NCBI GenBank assembly: GCA_902763615.1 | Contig: CACWSX010000005.1 | Location: 1-64,000 of the forward strand | DNA: 64,000 nucleotides | Direction of reading: 5' to 3' | DNA from: an uncultured Prevotellaceae bacterium | Lineage (GTDB): Bacteria; Bacteroidota; Bacteroidia; Bacteroidales; Bacteroidaceae | Shown: positions 45,955 through 54,547 of the stretch, piece after piece | Numbering within the stretch: position 1 is the first letter of the stretch | Layout of the letters: each line of letters begins with the position of its first letter | Program-made: the position numbers and the translations under genes | Notes under the pieces: generated by a model | The model's database searches: none | Seen by the model: only the letters and a program-made list of their open reading frames with translations | Told to the model about the DNA's origin: nothing

Positions 45955-47334
45955 TTAGATGCCTGTGTAACTGGAGGGTGTAATGGCACGCAACTCTTCC
46001 TTCACGGCTTCGCTGACTTCCAGTGTGTCGATGAAACGGGCAATTGTCTCAGCCGTAATGCCTTCATTGGTACGTGTGAGTGCTTTCAGCGTCTCGTATG
46101 GATTGGGATAGGCTTCACGACGCAATATGGTCTGGATTCCTTCGGCCACCACGGCCCAGGTATTATCAAGATCCTGCTGCAGCTTCTGCTCGTTGAGGAT
46201 CAATTTGCGAAGTCCCTTGAGCGTCGACTGGAAAGCGATGAGGGCATGGCCCATAGGCACGCCCACGTTACGAAGGACCGTCGAATCCGTCAGGTCACGC
46301 TGCAAACGACTCACTGGCAATTTCGCTGCCAAGAACTGCAGGATGGCATTGGCAATACCGAGGTTACCCTCCGAATTCTCGTAATCGATTGGATTTACCT
46401 TGTGGGGCATCGCACTGGAGCCGACCTCACCCTTCTTAATCTTCTGCTTGAAATAATCCATAGATATATACATCCAGAAATCCCTGTCGAGGTCGATGAC
46501 AATTGTATTGATACGACGCATGGCATCAAAAAGAGCGCCCATCCAGTCGTAGTTGGAAATCTGGGTAGTATACTGCTCGCGCTCCAGTCCTAGTTTCTCT
46601 GAAACGAAGCGGTTGCCAAAGTCACGCCAGTCATACTGGGGATAGGCCACATGATGAGCGTTGAAATTTCCCGTAGCCCCACCAAACTTCGCAGTGATGG
46701 GAGTATCCTTTAGTGAACGGAGTTGTTCCTCAAGACGGTAGACATATACCATAATTTCTTTTCCCAGACGTGTTGGCGAGGCCGGCTGTCCATGGGTCTT
46801 AGCAAGCATGGGCACCGTTTTCCAAGCTTCAGCATAATCATGGAGCTGTTCGATGAGTTCTTCCAACATGGGGATGTAAACGTCGGACAGTGCCTCTTTA
46901 ATAGAGAGAGGAACGGAGGTATTGTTGATGTCCTGGGAGGTAAGGCCGAAGTGGATAAACTCCTTGAAGCTAGCAGCGCCCATCAGACCGGAGGAGTCTG
47001 AAGCTTTTCCGAGCGTATCGATACGCTCTTTGATATAATATTCCACCGCTTTGACATCATGATTGGTAATAGCCTCAATCTCCTTCACCCGCTGCGCATC
47101 AGCGGGCGTGAACTGTCTGTAGATGTCACGTATAGGCTCGAACAGGCTGTGGTCGAAGTCTGCCAACTGTGGCAGAGGGAGTTCGCAGAGTGTAATGAAG
47201 TATTCTATCTCTACGCGAATGCGGTATCGGATCAACGCATACTCAGAAAAGTATTCTGCGAGTGGCTCCGTCTTGCTCCGATAGCGGCCATCAATAGGCG
47301 AGATGGCTGTCAGCAATGATAAATCCATTTTCAA
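45955..47334 (-). CDS. purB: adenylosuccinate lyase
   Basis: 459 residues. Acts twice in purine synthesis: on SAICAR and on adenylosuccinate. Signature GSSAMPHKVNPIDYENSEGN, and other conserved parts (TSQDINNTSVPL, KTHGQPASPTRLGKE) are intact, with the usual length. -7 box TACCTTTG at 47414-47407 gives a leader of about 70 bases. It seems to head a purB-rluB-asnS run. Confidence 0.96.
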   Translation of the reverse strand: MKMDLSLLTAISPIDGRYRSKTEPLAEYFSEYALIRYRIRVEIEYFITLCELPLPQLADFDHSLFEPIRDIYRQFTPADAQRVKEIEAITNHDVKAVEYYIKERIDTLGKASDSSGLMGAASFKEFIHFGLTSQDINNTSVPLSIKEALSDVYIPMLEELIEQLHDYAEAWKTVPMLAKTHGQPASPTRLGKEIMVYVYRLEEQLRSLKDTPITAKFGGATGNFNAHHVAYPQYDWRDFGNRFVSEKLGLEREQYTTQISNYDWMGALFDAMRRINTIVIDLDRDFWMYISMDYFKQKIKKGEVGSSAMPHKVNPIDYENSEGNLGIANAILQFLAAKLPVSRLQRDLTDSTVLRNVGVPMGHALIAFQSTLKGLRKLILNEQKLQQDLDNTWAVVAEGIQTILRREAYPNPYETLKALTRTNEGITAETIARFIDTLEVSEAVKEELRAITPSSYTGI

Positions 47335-47471
47335 ATATAATCCTAACTATCGATAATTATCTTTCTATTCGTCTCTCAAATTCTCAAGTGTGTCGAAATT
47401 CGGGTGCAAAGGTACGTAGAAAATCAGAATCTGCAAAATTTTCTCACGAAAATTTCGCAGATTCCAAGAAT

Positions 47472-47897
47472 TTATAACTGATACAAGTCATTCGCAGCCA
47501 GCAAATCGACCTTTATCTCTGCAAGGGCAGCCTCACAGGCCTCCAAGTCAGAAGGACGGATAATGACATGTGCCACATTGCCGTTGGCAAAAGAGTACAT
47601 ATACTCAATGAAGATTCCTTTCGATGAGAGGTGTTTAAGCACGATGGCCAACGAGCCGCTGACATTAGGGCATACGAAGCCAATGACATCGGTGATCTTG
47701 ACAGCGAAGTGCTGTTCCTTCAACACCTGATAAGCTTTGTCCGGATCAGACACAATGCAACGGAGGATACCAAAGTCGGAGTTGTCGGCAATCGACATTG
47801 CAGAAAGGTTAATGCCTGCAGTACCGAGGGCTTCCGTCACCTCAGTCAGACGGCCGGATTTGTTCTCGAGGAACACGGATAGTTGTTTTGCTTTCAT
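47472..47897 (-). CDS. ACT-domain protein
   Basis: 141 residues, two ACT domains (about 3-68: LSVFLENKSGRLTEVTEALG; about 72-138: IGFVCPNVSGSLAIVLKHLS). Such stand-alone pairs bind amino acids as small regulators. It lies 27 bases after paaK on the same strand; this pairing with phenylacetate-CoA ligase is common in anaerobes and suggests a regulatory role in aryl-acid activation. Ligand unknown. Confidence 0.88.
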   Translation of the reverse strand: MKAKQLSVFLENKSGRLTEVTEALGTAGINLSAMSIADNSDFGILRCIVSDPDKAYQVLKEQHFAVKITDVIGFVCPNVSGSLAIVLKHLSSKGIFIEYMYSFANGNVAHVIIRPSDLEACEAALAEIKVDLLAANDLYQL

Positions 47898-47924
47898 TTC
47901 TTATAATTTTAGTGATTGATGATT

Positions 47925-49223
47925 CTATAATTGACGTTTGTCAATAACACGTTTAGCCTTGCCCTCAGAACGTTCGATGCCTTTAGGCTCAACGAGCTTT
48001 ACTTTGAAGCCCAGACCGATCACACTGCGAAGTTCACCTTCGAGTTTCTTCTGTAAACCGACCATCGTAGACATGTCGTCGGTGAAATACTCATCCTTGA
48101 CTTCCACTTTGAGTTCGGAGGTATCGGTATTGTTGACACGATCGACGGTCAACAGGAAGTGAGGTTCAAACTCTTGTTGCTTGAGGATAACATCCTCAAT
48201 CTGTGACGGGAACACATTAACACCACGAATGATGAGCATATCGTCGCAACGGCCTAAGATCCGGTCCATGCGCACGAGCGTGCGCCCGCACGTACATTTT
48301 TCATAGTGTAGTGCCGTCAGGTCATGGGTACGGTAGCGGAGCAAGGGCATACCCTCCTTGGTCAGGTGCGTAAAGGTCAGTTCGCCAAACGCCCCCTCGG
48401 GCAGTGGTTCACCCGTATTGGGATCCAGAATCTCCGGATAGAAGTAATCTTCATTCAGGTGGGTTCCGTTCTGACTTTCGCATTCATAGCCCACACCAGG
48501 ACCGGCAATCTCACTCAGGCCATAGATATCATAAGCCTTAATGCCCAATGAAGCTTCCAGTTTCGTACGCATCTTCTCTGTCCAAGGCTCAGCGCCGAAA
48601 ACGCCAACCTTCAACTTGAACTCATCACGCGACCACTCACACTCATTGAGAGCCTCACCTAAGAACATCGCATAACTAGGGGTACAACAAAGGATAGTCG
48701 TACCGAAATCGTGCATCAGCGTGATCTGTTTCTGGGTATTACCCGACGAGATAGGGATCACCGAAGCGCCGATATTCGTGGCACCATCGTGAGCACCAAG
48801 TCCACCAGTGAAAAGTCCGTAACCATAAGCCACCTGGAAAATATCCTCTTTGCCAGCACCATAGGCAGTGAAAGCACGTGAGATAGCCTCCGACCACATG
48901 GCCAGGTCTTTTCGGGTATAGAGCACAACAACGGGCTTGCCTGTCGTGCCTGACGAAGCGTGGATACGGACTATCTGCGACATGGGTACAGCAGCCAGGC
49001 CGAAGGGATAGTTGTCACGCAAGTCGAGCTTGTTAGTAAACGGAAGTTTCACGATATCATCAATACTCTTGATATCCCCAGGCTCCAACCCCATCTCCTG
49101 GAACTTTTTACGGTAGAAAGGAGTATTGTGGTATACGTACTCTGCCATTTTTACGAGCCGACGGCTCTGAATCTCGCGAAGTTGTTCGCGATCCATGCAT
49201 TCAATGTTTTGATTCCAAATCAT
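47925..49223 (-). CDS. paaK: phenylacetate-CoA ligase
   Basis: 432 residues, AMP-forming ligase. Activates phenylacetate (or indoleacetate-like acids) to the CoA ester with ATP. Motif RIHASSGTTGKPVVVLYTRK (AMP binding), DIYGLSEIAGPGVG, and a C-terminal MLIIRGVNVFPSQIEDV hinge with conserved domain end KAKRVIDKR. -7 box TACCTTTG at 49276-49269. Operon with the ACT-domain gene. No other aerobic phenylacetate pathway genes lie here, so in an anaerobe it may run with keto-acid ferredoxin oxidoreductases. Confidence 0.92.
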   Translation of the reverse strand: MIWNQNIECMDREQLREIQSRRLVKMAEYVYHNTPFYRKKFQEMGLEPGDIKSIDDIVKLPFTNKLDLRDNYPFGLAAVPMSQIVRIHASSGTTGKPVVVLYTRKDLAMWSEAISRAFTAYGAGKEDIFQVAYGYGLFTGGLGAHDGATNIGASVIPISSGNTQKQITLMHDFGTTILCCTPSYAMFLGEALNECEWSRDEFKLKVGVFGAEPWTEKMRTKLEASLGIKAYDIYGLSEIAGPGVGYECESQNGTHLNEDYFYPEILDPNTGEPLPEGAFGELTFTHLTKEGMPLLRYRTHDLTALHYEKCTCGRTLVRMDRILGRCDDMLIIRGVNVFPSQIEDVILKQQEFEPHFLLTVDRVNNTDTSELKVEVKDEYFTDDMSTMVGLQKKLEGELRSVIGLGFKVKLVEPKGIERSEGKAKRVIDKRQL

Positions 49224-49276
49224 AAGTCTTTGTCTTTGGTTTTATGGGTTTGTTGGGATTTATGGCCACAAAGGTA

Positions 49277-49471
49277 CGTATTTTTTCGGATATAGAAAGG
49301 ATTTAGAGGTTAAAAGGAGTTAAAGCCAAAAACGAAATAACGCCCATGGAGTTCCATAAGGTTACCCTTGGGTTATCGAAGGGTTATCCTAGCGTTTCTT
49401 TCGGCATAGTTTCGGTTTAGTTTCGGTTAAGTCTCGGTTTAGTTTCGGTTAAGGCCCGTTTCCTAAGGCAA
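49277..49471. repeat. intergenic stretch with 11-bp tandem repeats
   Basis: Between paaK and tRNA-Val. At 49408-49451 there are four direct copies of AGTTTCGGTT[T/A] in register (one with a T-to-C change). Just before, AAGGTTACCCTTGGGTTATCG and GAAGGGTTATCCTAG show imperfect related copies. No ORF or RNA gene recognised. Confidence 0.6.
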
Positions 49472-49503
49472 CAAAAAAAAGAGAACTTCTTCCGAAGCTC
49501 TCT
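49472..49503 (-). terminator. terminator of tRNA-Val
   Basis: Minus strand AGAGAGCTTC/GAAGTTCTCT stem (49503-49481) with GGAA loop, followed by a T8 tract (49480-49473). Confidence 0.88.
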
Positions 49504-49511
49504 ACATTTTG

Positions 49512-49586
49512 TGGGCGTTGACGGATTCGAACCGCCGACCCTCTGCTTGTAAGGCAGATGCTCTAAACCAGCTGAGCTAAACGCCC
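49512..49586 (-). tRNA. tRNA-Val (anticodon TAC)
   Basis: 75 nt cloverleaf on the minus strand: acceptor GGGCGTT/AACGCCC, D arm GCTCAGCTGGTTTAGAGC, anticodon arm CTGCCTTACAAGCAG with TAC, T arm GGCGGTTCGAATCCGTC, discriminator A; CCA not encoded. A -7 box TACCTTTG lies at 49612-49605 upstream. Confidence 0.95.
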
Positions 49587-49619
49587 TATTTTGTTTTGCG
49601 GGTGCAAAGGTACTACAAA

Positions 49620-49656
49620 AAAACGGAAAGCAGAAAGCAGAAAGAGGAAAGTTGTC
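49620..49656. repeat. GAAAGCAGAAA stutter repeat
   Basis: GGAAAGCAGAAAGCAGAAAG followed by AGGAAAGTTG, just beyond mutL. A near copy lies at 63310-63345 between lptB and tig, in the same setting (between a minus-strand stop and the next minus-strand promoter). Function unknown. Confidence 0.6.
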
Positions 49657-49671
49657 AAAAATTGACTTTTT

Positions 49672-51513
49672 TTAACGTTTTGTATCAAAAAGGGCGTCAA
49701 TATCAGTCTGTGGGAGGATCACAAGAATCGTTTTCCCGTCAGGCGTATAGTTCACATTGGAACAGGCGAAGAGCGTATTCACGATATTCTCCATTTCCTC
49801 ATTCGACAAGACCTGTCCATAGGGTATAGCAGCGGCACGTGCTAACGACAGATGCAGCGACTGGCGCACCGACAGACCGATTGCCTGCGAAGCAGCCCCA
49901 TCTATCGCATCATGGTCAGCCACATCGGTCACGATCTGTTGAATGAGGGAAATCGGTTCAATGCCCTCCATACCGGCGGGAATGCCATTTACCGCGAAGG
50001 TGCCACCCCCCAAAGCGCTGAGGTCGAAGCCAAGAACAGACAACTCCGGAAGGATCTGCTCCATGATGACTGAGTCTGAGGGCGACAGCTGCATCGTTTC
50101 CGGAAACAACAGACGCTGTGAGGCGCTCGCAGGAAGGTCGTTCTCTGCGGAACTAGCCGATGCATAACGCTCAAAGAGGATGCGAACATCGGCACGATGC
50201 TGATCAATAACCATAAGCCCCGATTTAACAGCCGTCATGATATATTGGCCCTTATATTGATAATGTACTGGCGACTTGTCAGAGATAGCGCCAAAGATGG
50301 ATGACTCAGATGGGGCGGTTGGACTAACAGGTGTTTCCGACATCAGTCCCTCATAGAGAGACTCCCTAGATGAAGGCGTATGGTGCGAAGAATGCGGTGT
50401 ATGCTCAAAGGGGTTATACGATGGATTATAAGTCACCTTGGGAGCTTGAATATTATCGCGCGATGGATCGAAAACAGGTATTTCCGGCTTGCCTACCGTA
50501 TCAAAATCAATGGAAGGTATTTCACAGAATTTCCCGATGGCATCGCGGACGACTGCCACCAAAAGTTGCCAGATAGCCTGTTCGTTCTCAAATTTAATCT
50601 CCGTCTTCGTAGGATGGATATTCACATCGATATCAGCCGGATTGATCTCAAAATAGAGGAAATACGGTGGTTGCATACCCTCAGGGATCAGACGTTCATA
50701 GGCGGTCAACACAGCCTTATGGAAATACGGATGCTTCATGTAGCGCCCATTGACGAAGAAATAGTCCTGTCCACCTTTCTTTCTCGCTGCCTCTGGCTTG
50801 GTAACGAATCCCGTAACACGACACATCACCGTATCGGCTTCAACAGGCAACAGATCCTGTCCGTACTGCTTGCCAAACACATCAGTTATGCGCTGGCGCA
50901 GGTTGCCCGGACGCAAGTTCAGGAGTTCTGCCCCATTATGATGAAATGTGAAATGGATGTCAGGATATACCAGTGCGATGCGTTCGTAGGCCGTAAGGAT
51001 ATTGTTGAGTTCGGTTGCATTCGACTTGAGGAATTTCCGACGGGCAGGCACATTATAAAAGAGATTCTCCACCCGGAAATTACACCCCACCGGACAAGCT
51101 ACCGGCTGTTGATCAAGGACTTTCGAGCCTGCAATGGAGACCTGCGTACCAATCTCTTCATTCGCCATGCGCGTCTGCAACTCCACCTGAGCCACAGCGG
51201 CAATCGAGGCCAGTGCCTCGCCCCTGAACCCCATGGTATGAAGTGCAAAGAGATCGTCTGCCTGTTTGATTTTCGAGGTAGCGTGGCGCTCAAAAGCCAG
51301 GCGTGCATCCGTCGGTGACATGCCACAACCATCGTCAATCACCTGAATAGACGTACGTCCAGCATCAACCACAATCACGTTGATGGTACGTGCACCAGCA
51401 TCAACAGCATTCTCCACCAACTCCTTAATAACCGAAGCCGGTCGCTGAATCACCTCCCCTGCAGCAATCTGGTTGGCAACGCTATCAGGTAATAATGCTA
51501 TAATATCTGCCAT
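49672..51513 (-). CDS. mutL: DNA mismatch repair protein MutL
   Basis: 613 residues. Couples MutS mismatch recognition to repair. The GHKL ATPase has ELVENAVDAGART, DDGCGM and TMGFRGEALASI; a Pro/Ser-rich linker (about 340-420) leads to the dimerisation domain. The endonuclease motif DQHA(X)2E(X)4E of MutH-less bacteria reads DQHRADVRILFE here, losing the central Glu, and the C-terminal CPHGRP-like motif reads NYTPDGKTI. Nicking activity is thus in doubt, although altered forms may be usual in this phylum. Last gene of a minus-strand run after the OstA-like gene. Confidence 0.93.
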   Translation of the reverse strand: MADIIALLPDSVANQIAAGEVIQRPASVIKELVENAVDAGARTINVIVVDAGRTSIQVIDDGCGMSPTDARLAFERHATSKIKQADDLFALHTMGFRGEALASIAAVAQVELQTRMANEEIGTQVSIAGSKVLDQQPVACPVGCNFRVENLFYNVPARRKFLKSNATELNNILTAYERIALVYPDIHFTFHHNGAELLNLRPGNLRQRITDVFGKQYGQDLLPVEADTVMCRVTGFVTKPEAARKKGGQDYFFVNGRYMKHPYFHKAVLTAYERLIPEGMQPPYFLYFEINPADIDVNIHPTKTEIKFENEQAIWQLLVAVVRDAIGKFCEIPSIDFDTVGKPEIPVFDPSRDNIQAPKVTYNPSYNPFEHTPHSSHHTPSSRESLYEGLMSETPVSPTAPSESSIFGAISDKSPVHYQYKGQYIMTAVKSGLMVIDQHRADVRILFERYASASSAENDLPASASQRLLFPETMQLSPSDSVIMEQILPELSVLGFDLSALGGGTFAVNGIPAGMEGIEPISLIQQIVTDVADHDAIDGAASQAIGLSVRQSLHLSLARAAAIPYGQVLSNEEMENIVNTLFACSNVNYTPDGKTILVILPQTDIDALFDTKR

Positions 51514-51542
51514 CTTGCGTTTGTTAGTTACCCTTTTTCGCT

Positions 51543-53120
51543 CTAACCCTTTTTCTTGGGTCTCCAGACGAAAATATCGTATCTATTCAGAGGCCGGACA
51601 TAATCATACCACGCGAAGCCTTCCAAACGTTTCTTCTCAGCAGGAATCTGGTTGGGAGGATACATGGTACCTGAGGTCTTCGGAGTCCAAACACGTTCCA
51701 GCTTTCTGTCCTTCAAGAACATCCGCATCTCCGTAGTTTCCTGATAATTATAGATAATCACCACAGAATCGCCCTCTTCGAAGAAATAACCAATCAGTAC
51801 ATTATCCTTGGCCTGTGTCTCATGAATCTTACCATCAATAAAGTAGGCAAACATCTCCTTCGACGACACCTGATTGAAGAGTGTCGTATCGCTCTTCAAT
51901 TGTTGGATAGAGAAAGCATTGCCAATGACATGAGCCCGGTTGATTAGCGAGTCTTTCATAAACACATCGATCTGGTCACCCATCAACTGTTGGTTGTAGT
52001 TCCAGACAATTGGATCGAAATACATTGTCATACAGGAGTCGAGGGAATTATAGATTAATGAGTCGCAGACTGCTTGCACATCGGTACGATATGCCCGGAC
52101 ATGATGATAGGCATGAATCTTACGATAGACGGAATCGGTCTCGATATTAAAGGTGACAACCTTCAACGTATCAGCATGCATATACAGGGAATCGCCCTGC
52201 GAAAAGTCGATAGCCACCGCAGAGTCCGTACATAGCGCATAGCCAGTATTCTCCCAATATTCACCATAGTTGCCAGTCATCTTGTTTTTATTCACGGAAT
52301 CCACATAGATGACATTCCGGAAGGCCTGACTGAAGCCCAACTGACTATCATAAAAAACGCTGTCGCCCACCATCGACTTGCCCTGATTGCGTAGTACAGA
52401 ACGGTTCATGAGCGTGGCCTGGTCTTTTTTTGTGTCATAATAGCCTTGTTCTGAATAGATTGTACTATTGCCCGACGTGATATGCGAAGGACCAACAATA
52501 TGGGCAATGGAACGTGCATTGTCGTAATAGAGGGTATCGGTAGTAAGATAGAATTTAGGACTCTTCATCTTCACATCGAAATTGAACACCGACATCTTGC
52601 TCTTGGTGTTGTACTCTCCCCAATCGGAAGTCAACGTGGTCTTACCGTCCACCATCTTTCCGCCCTCAAAGAAGTAAGCATTATCGTACAAGCGATCAAA
52701 ATCGAGGGAGTCGGTATAGAGTGTTGTCTTGCGGTTTTTGAGCACCACATTATATCGAGCCCTCGCCATCTGCTCATTACCGTCGTAATAAGCATAATCA
52801 GAAACTAATGAGAGCGTATCCCCCTGATACAATCTTACATGACCGAAAGCCTCAAACGAATTGCTGGCCTCGTAGAAATAGGCACTGTCGCAATAAAGAC
52901 GAGCACCGACATGGGTAAAATGCACCTTACCGTTGAGGATAGTGGCGTCGGGGTTCTTAAATTGGTCAAAATGAAGCACATCGGCATGTACGAGATAAAC
53001 ACGTTTATCCTGAGCAGCCTTGCGAGCCGGCCGTTTCTTGACAGGACGAGTTTTCTGAGCCTCGGCACCAGCCACGGCTAAAAGAAACAGAACCATCAAG
53101 AAATAGACGAGCCTTTTCAT
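51543..53120 (-). CDS. OstA/LptA-like outer-membrane biogenesis protein
   Basis: 525 residues. Signal peptide (1-20), basic linker (RPVKKRPARKAAQ), then OstA-type repeats of short beta strands (VHADVLHFDQFKNPDATILN, LVSDYAYYDGNEQMARARYN, TLYTDSLDFDRLYDN). The fold is that of LptA/LptD N-terminal domains, so it likely handles lipopolysaccharide or lipid transit across the periplasm. Encoded with two PpiC chaperones (surA type), as seen near lptD elsewhere; no lptD barrel is here. Its ATG overlaps the preceding stop by 4 bases. Confidence 0.82.
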   Translation of the reverse strand: MKRLVYFLMVLFLLAVAGAEAQKTRPVKKRPARKAAQDKRVYLVHADVLHFDQFKNPDATILNGKVHFTHVGARLYCDSAYFYEASNSFEAFGHVRLYQGDTLSLVSDYAYYDGNEQMARARYNVVLKNRKTTLYTDSLDFDRLYDNAYFFEGGKMVDGKTTLTSDWGEYNTKSKMSVFNFDVKMKSPKFYLTTDTLYYDNARSIAHIVGPSHITSGNSTIYSEQGYYDTKKDQATLMNRSVLRNQGKSMVGDSVFYDSQLGFSQAFRNVIYVDSVNKNKMTGNYGEYWENTGYALCTDSAVAIDFSQGDSLYMHADTLKVVTFNIETDSVYRKIHAYHHVRAYRTDVQAVCDSLIYNSLDSCMTMYFDPIVWNYNQQLMGDQIDVFMKDSLINRAHVIGNAFSIQQLKSDTTLFNQVSSKEMFAYFIDGKIHETQAKDNVLIGYFFEEGDSVVIIYNYQETTEMRMFLKDRKLERVWTPKTSGTMYPPNQIPAEKKRLEGFAWYDYVRPLNRYDIFVWRPKKKG

Positions 53121-54547
53121 TTAAACCATCCCTCGTATTCGAACTTACAATCGCGGTAGTTTTCGTTCAGGCGGGTATAAACCGACTTGATTTTGTCGAC
53201 GACCCACTGATGGATACATTCCTCATTTCGTTTGGCAAGAACCACGTCCTTCATCACCTGGAAGTCCTCAGTAATAGAGGCTTTATGTCCCTCCACACGA
53301 TTTTTCAACTTAACAATAGCACAAACGGTTTTTCCGCGCTGATTAATCATCTTGAAAGCGCTGGATATTTGGCCAACCTGCATGGTGTCCACCACCTTAG
53401 CCACTTCCTGAGGCAAATCCTGCATCTGGAATTTCGAAGAGATACGTCCGGTCTGCATATTGGTATTCGACATCAGGCCCTTGTTATTACGCGTATCCTT
53501 GTCGTCTGACAACAAACTAGCGGCTTCCTCAAAGGTAAACTGCTCCTTGCGGATTTCTGTTGCAAGGGAATCCAGACGTCCGATAGCATGTTCAATAGCC
53601 TCATCAGAGACCACAGGTTTCTTTAGGATATGACGCACATTGACCTTATCACCCCGTTTCTCCACGAGTTGGATGATATGGAAGCCGAACTCCGATTCCA
53701 CAATCTTCGAGATTTTCTTCGGATCGGTCAGATTAAAGGCCACTGCCGCAAAGGCGGGATCAAGGGTAGCACGTCCCATGAGGCCCAATTCACCACCCTG
53801 ACGGGCAGATCCGGGGTCTTCAGAATAAAGACGCGCAAGGGCCTGAAAAGAGGTTTCCCCCTTCGTCACACGTTCTGTATAGTCACGCAGTTCATCCTTC
53901 ACACGGTTGATCTCCTCAGGAGCTATGCGCGGGGTAAACGTCACAATCTGCACCTCCACCTCTGTCGGCACATAGGGCAGGCTGTCAGCAGGCAGACTAT
54001 TGAAATAACGGCGTACATCAGCCGGTGTCACAGAAATATCCTCCACCAGCTTTCGTTTCATCTTCTGGATCTTTTGACGGTCACGCAACTCCTGACGCAG
54101 TTCCTGACGCATCTGCGAAATCGACTGATGTTTGTATTCCTCCAGACGTTCACGAGAACCGTCGACCATCTCCAACCAATAGCTTATCTGCTGTTCCACC
54201 TCTTGGGCTACATCAGCCTCTGTTACTTCTATACTATCGATATCAGCCTGATGGAGGAAGAGTTTATTGACGGCAATCTGCTCAGGAATCGTACAGTCTG
54301 GGTCCCCACTCCACTTCACGCCTTCCATGGCAGCCTGCATGCGCAGCGCCTCAACATCGGACTTTAAAACGGCCTCATCGCCAACCACCCATATCACTTC
54401 ATCTATCACTGACTGAGCGGGAATGGGCTGAAGAGAGTCGGATGGACTAGCCTGACTTGCCCAACTTGTAGGACTAGCGTAGCTAGATATTCCCACCAAG
54501 AGCATGGCCAAGAAAAGGGCGATAACGAGATTTCTTGTTGTCTTCAT
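53117..54547 (-). CDS. surA: SurA-like peptidylprolyl isomerase
   Basis: 476 residues. Periplasmic chaperone for outer-membrane proteins. Signal peptide, N-terminal chaperone helices (SVIDEVIWVVGDEAVLKSDV), then two parvulin-type modules, the first with PDPGSARQGGELGLMG-like sequence (SEDPGSARQGGELGLMGRAT) and the second with VNVRHILKKPVVSDEAIEHA. The symbol is by architecture. Shares an operon with another PpiC protein and the OstA-like gene. Confidence 0.88.
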   Translation of the reverse strand: MKTTRNLVIALFLAMLLVGISSYASPTSWASQASPSDSLQPIPAQSVIDEVIWVVGDEAVLKSDVEALRMQAAMEGVKWSGDPDCTIPEQIAVNKLFLHQADIDSIEVTEADVAQEVEQQISYWLEMVDGSRERLEEYKHQSISQMRQELRQELRDRQKIQKMKRKLVEDISVTPADVRRYFNSLPADSLPYVPTEVEVQIVTFTPRIAPEEINRVKDELRDYTERVTKGETSFQALARLYSEDPGSARQGGELGLMGRATLDPAFAAVAFNLTDPKKISKIVESEFGFHIIQLVEKRGDKVNVRHILKKPVVSDEAIEHAIGRLDSLATEIRKEQFTFEEAASLLSDDKDTRNNKGLMSNTNMQTGRISSKFQMQDLPQEVAKVVDTMQVGQISSAFKMINQRGKTVCAIVKLKNRVEGHKASITEDFQVMKDVVLAKRNEECIHQWVVDKIKSVYTRLNENYRDCKFEYEGWFK

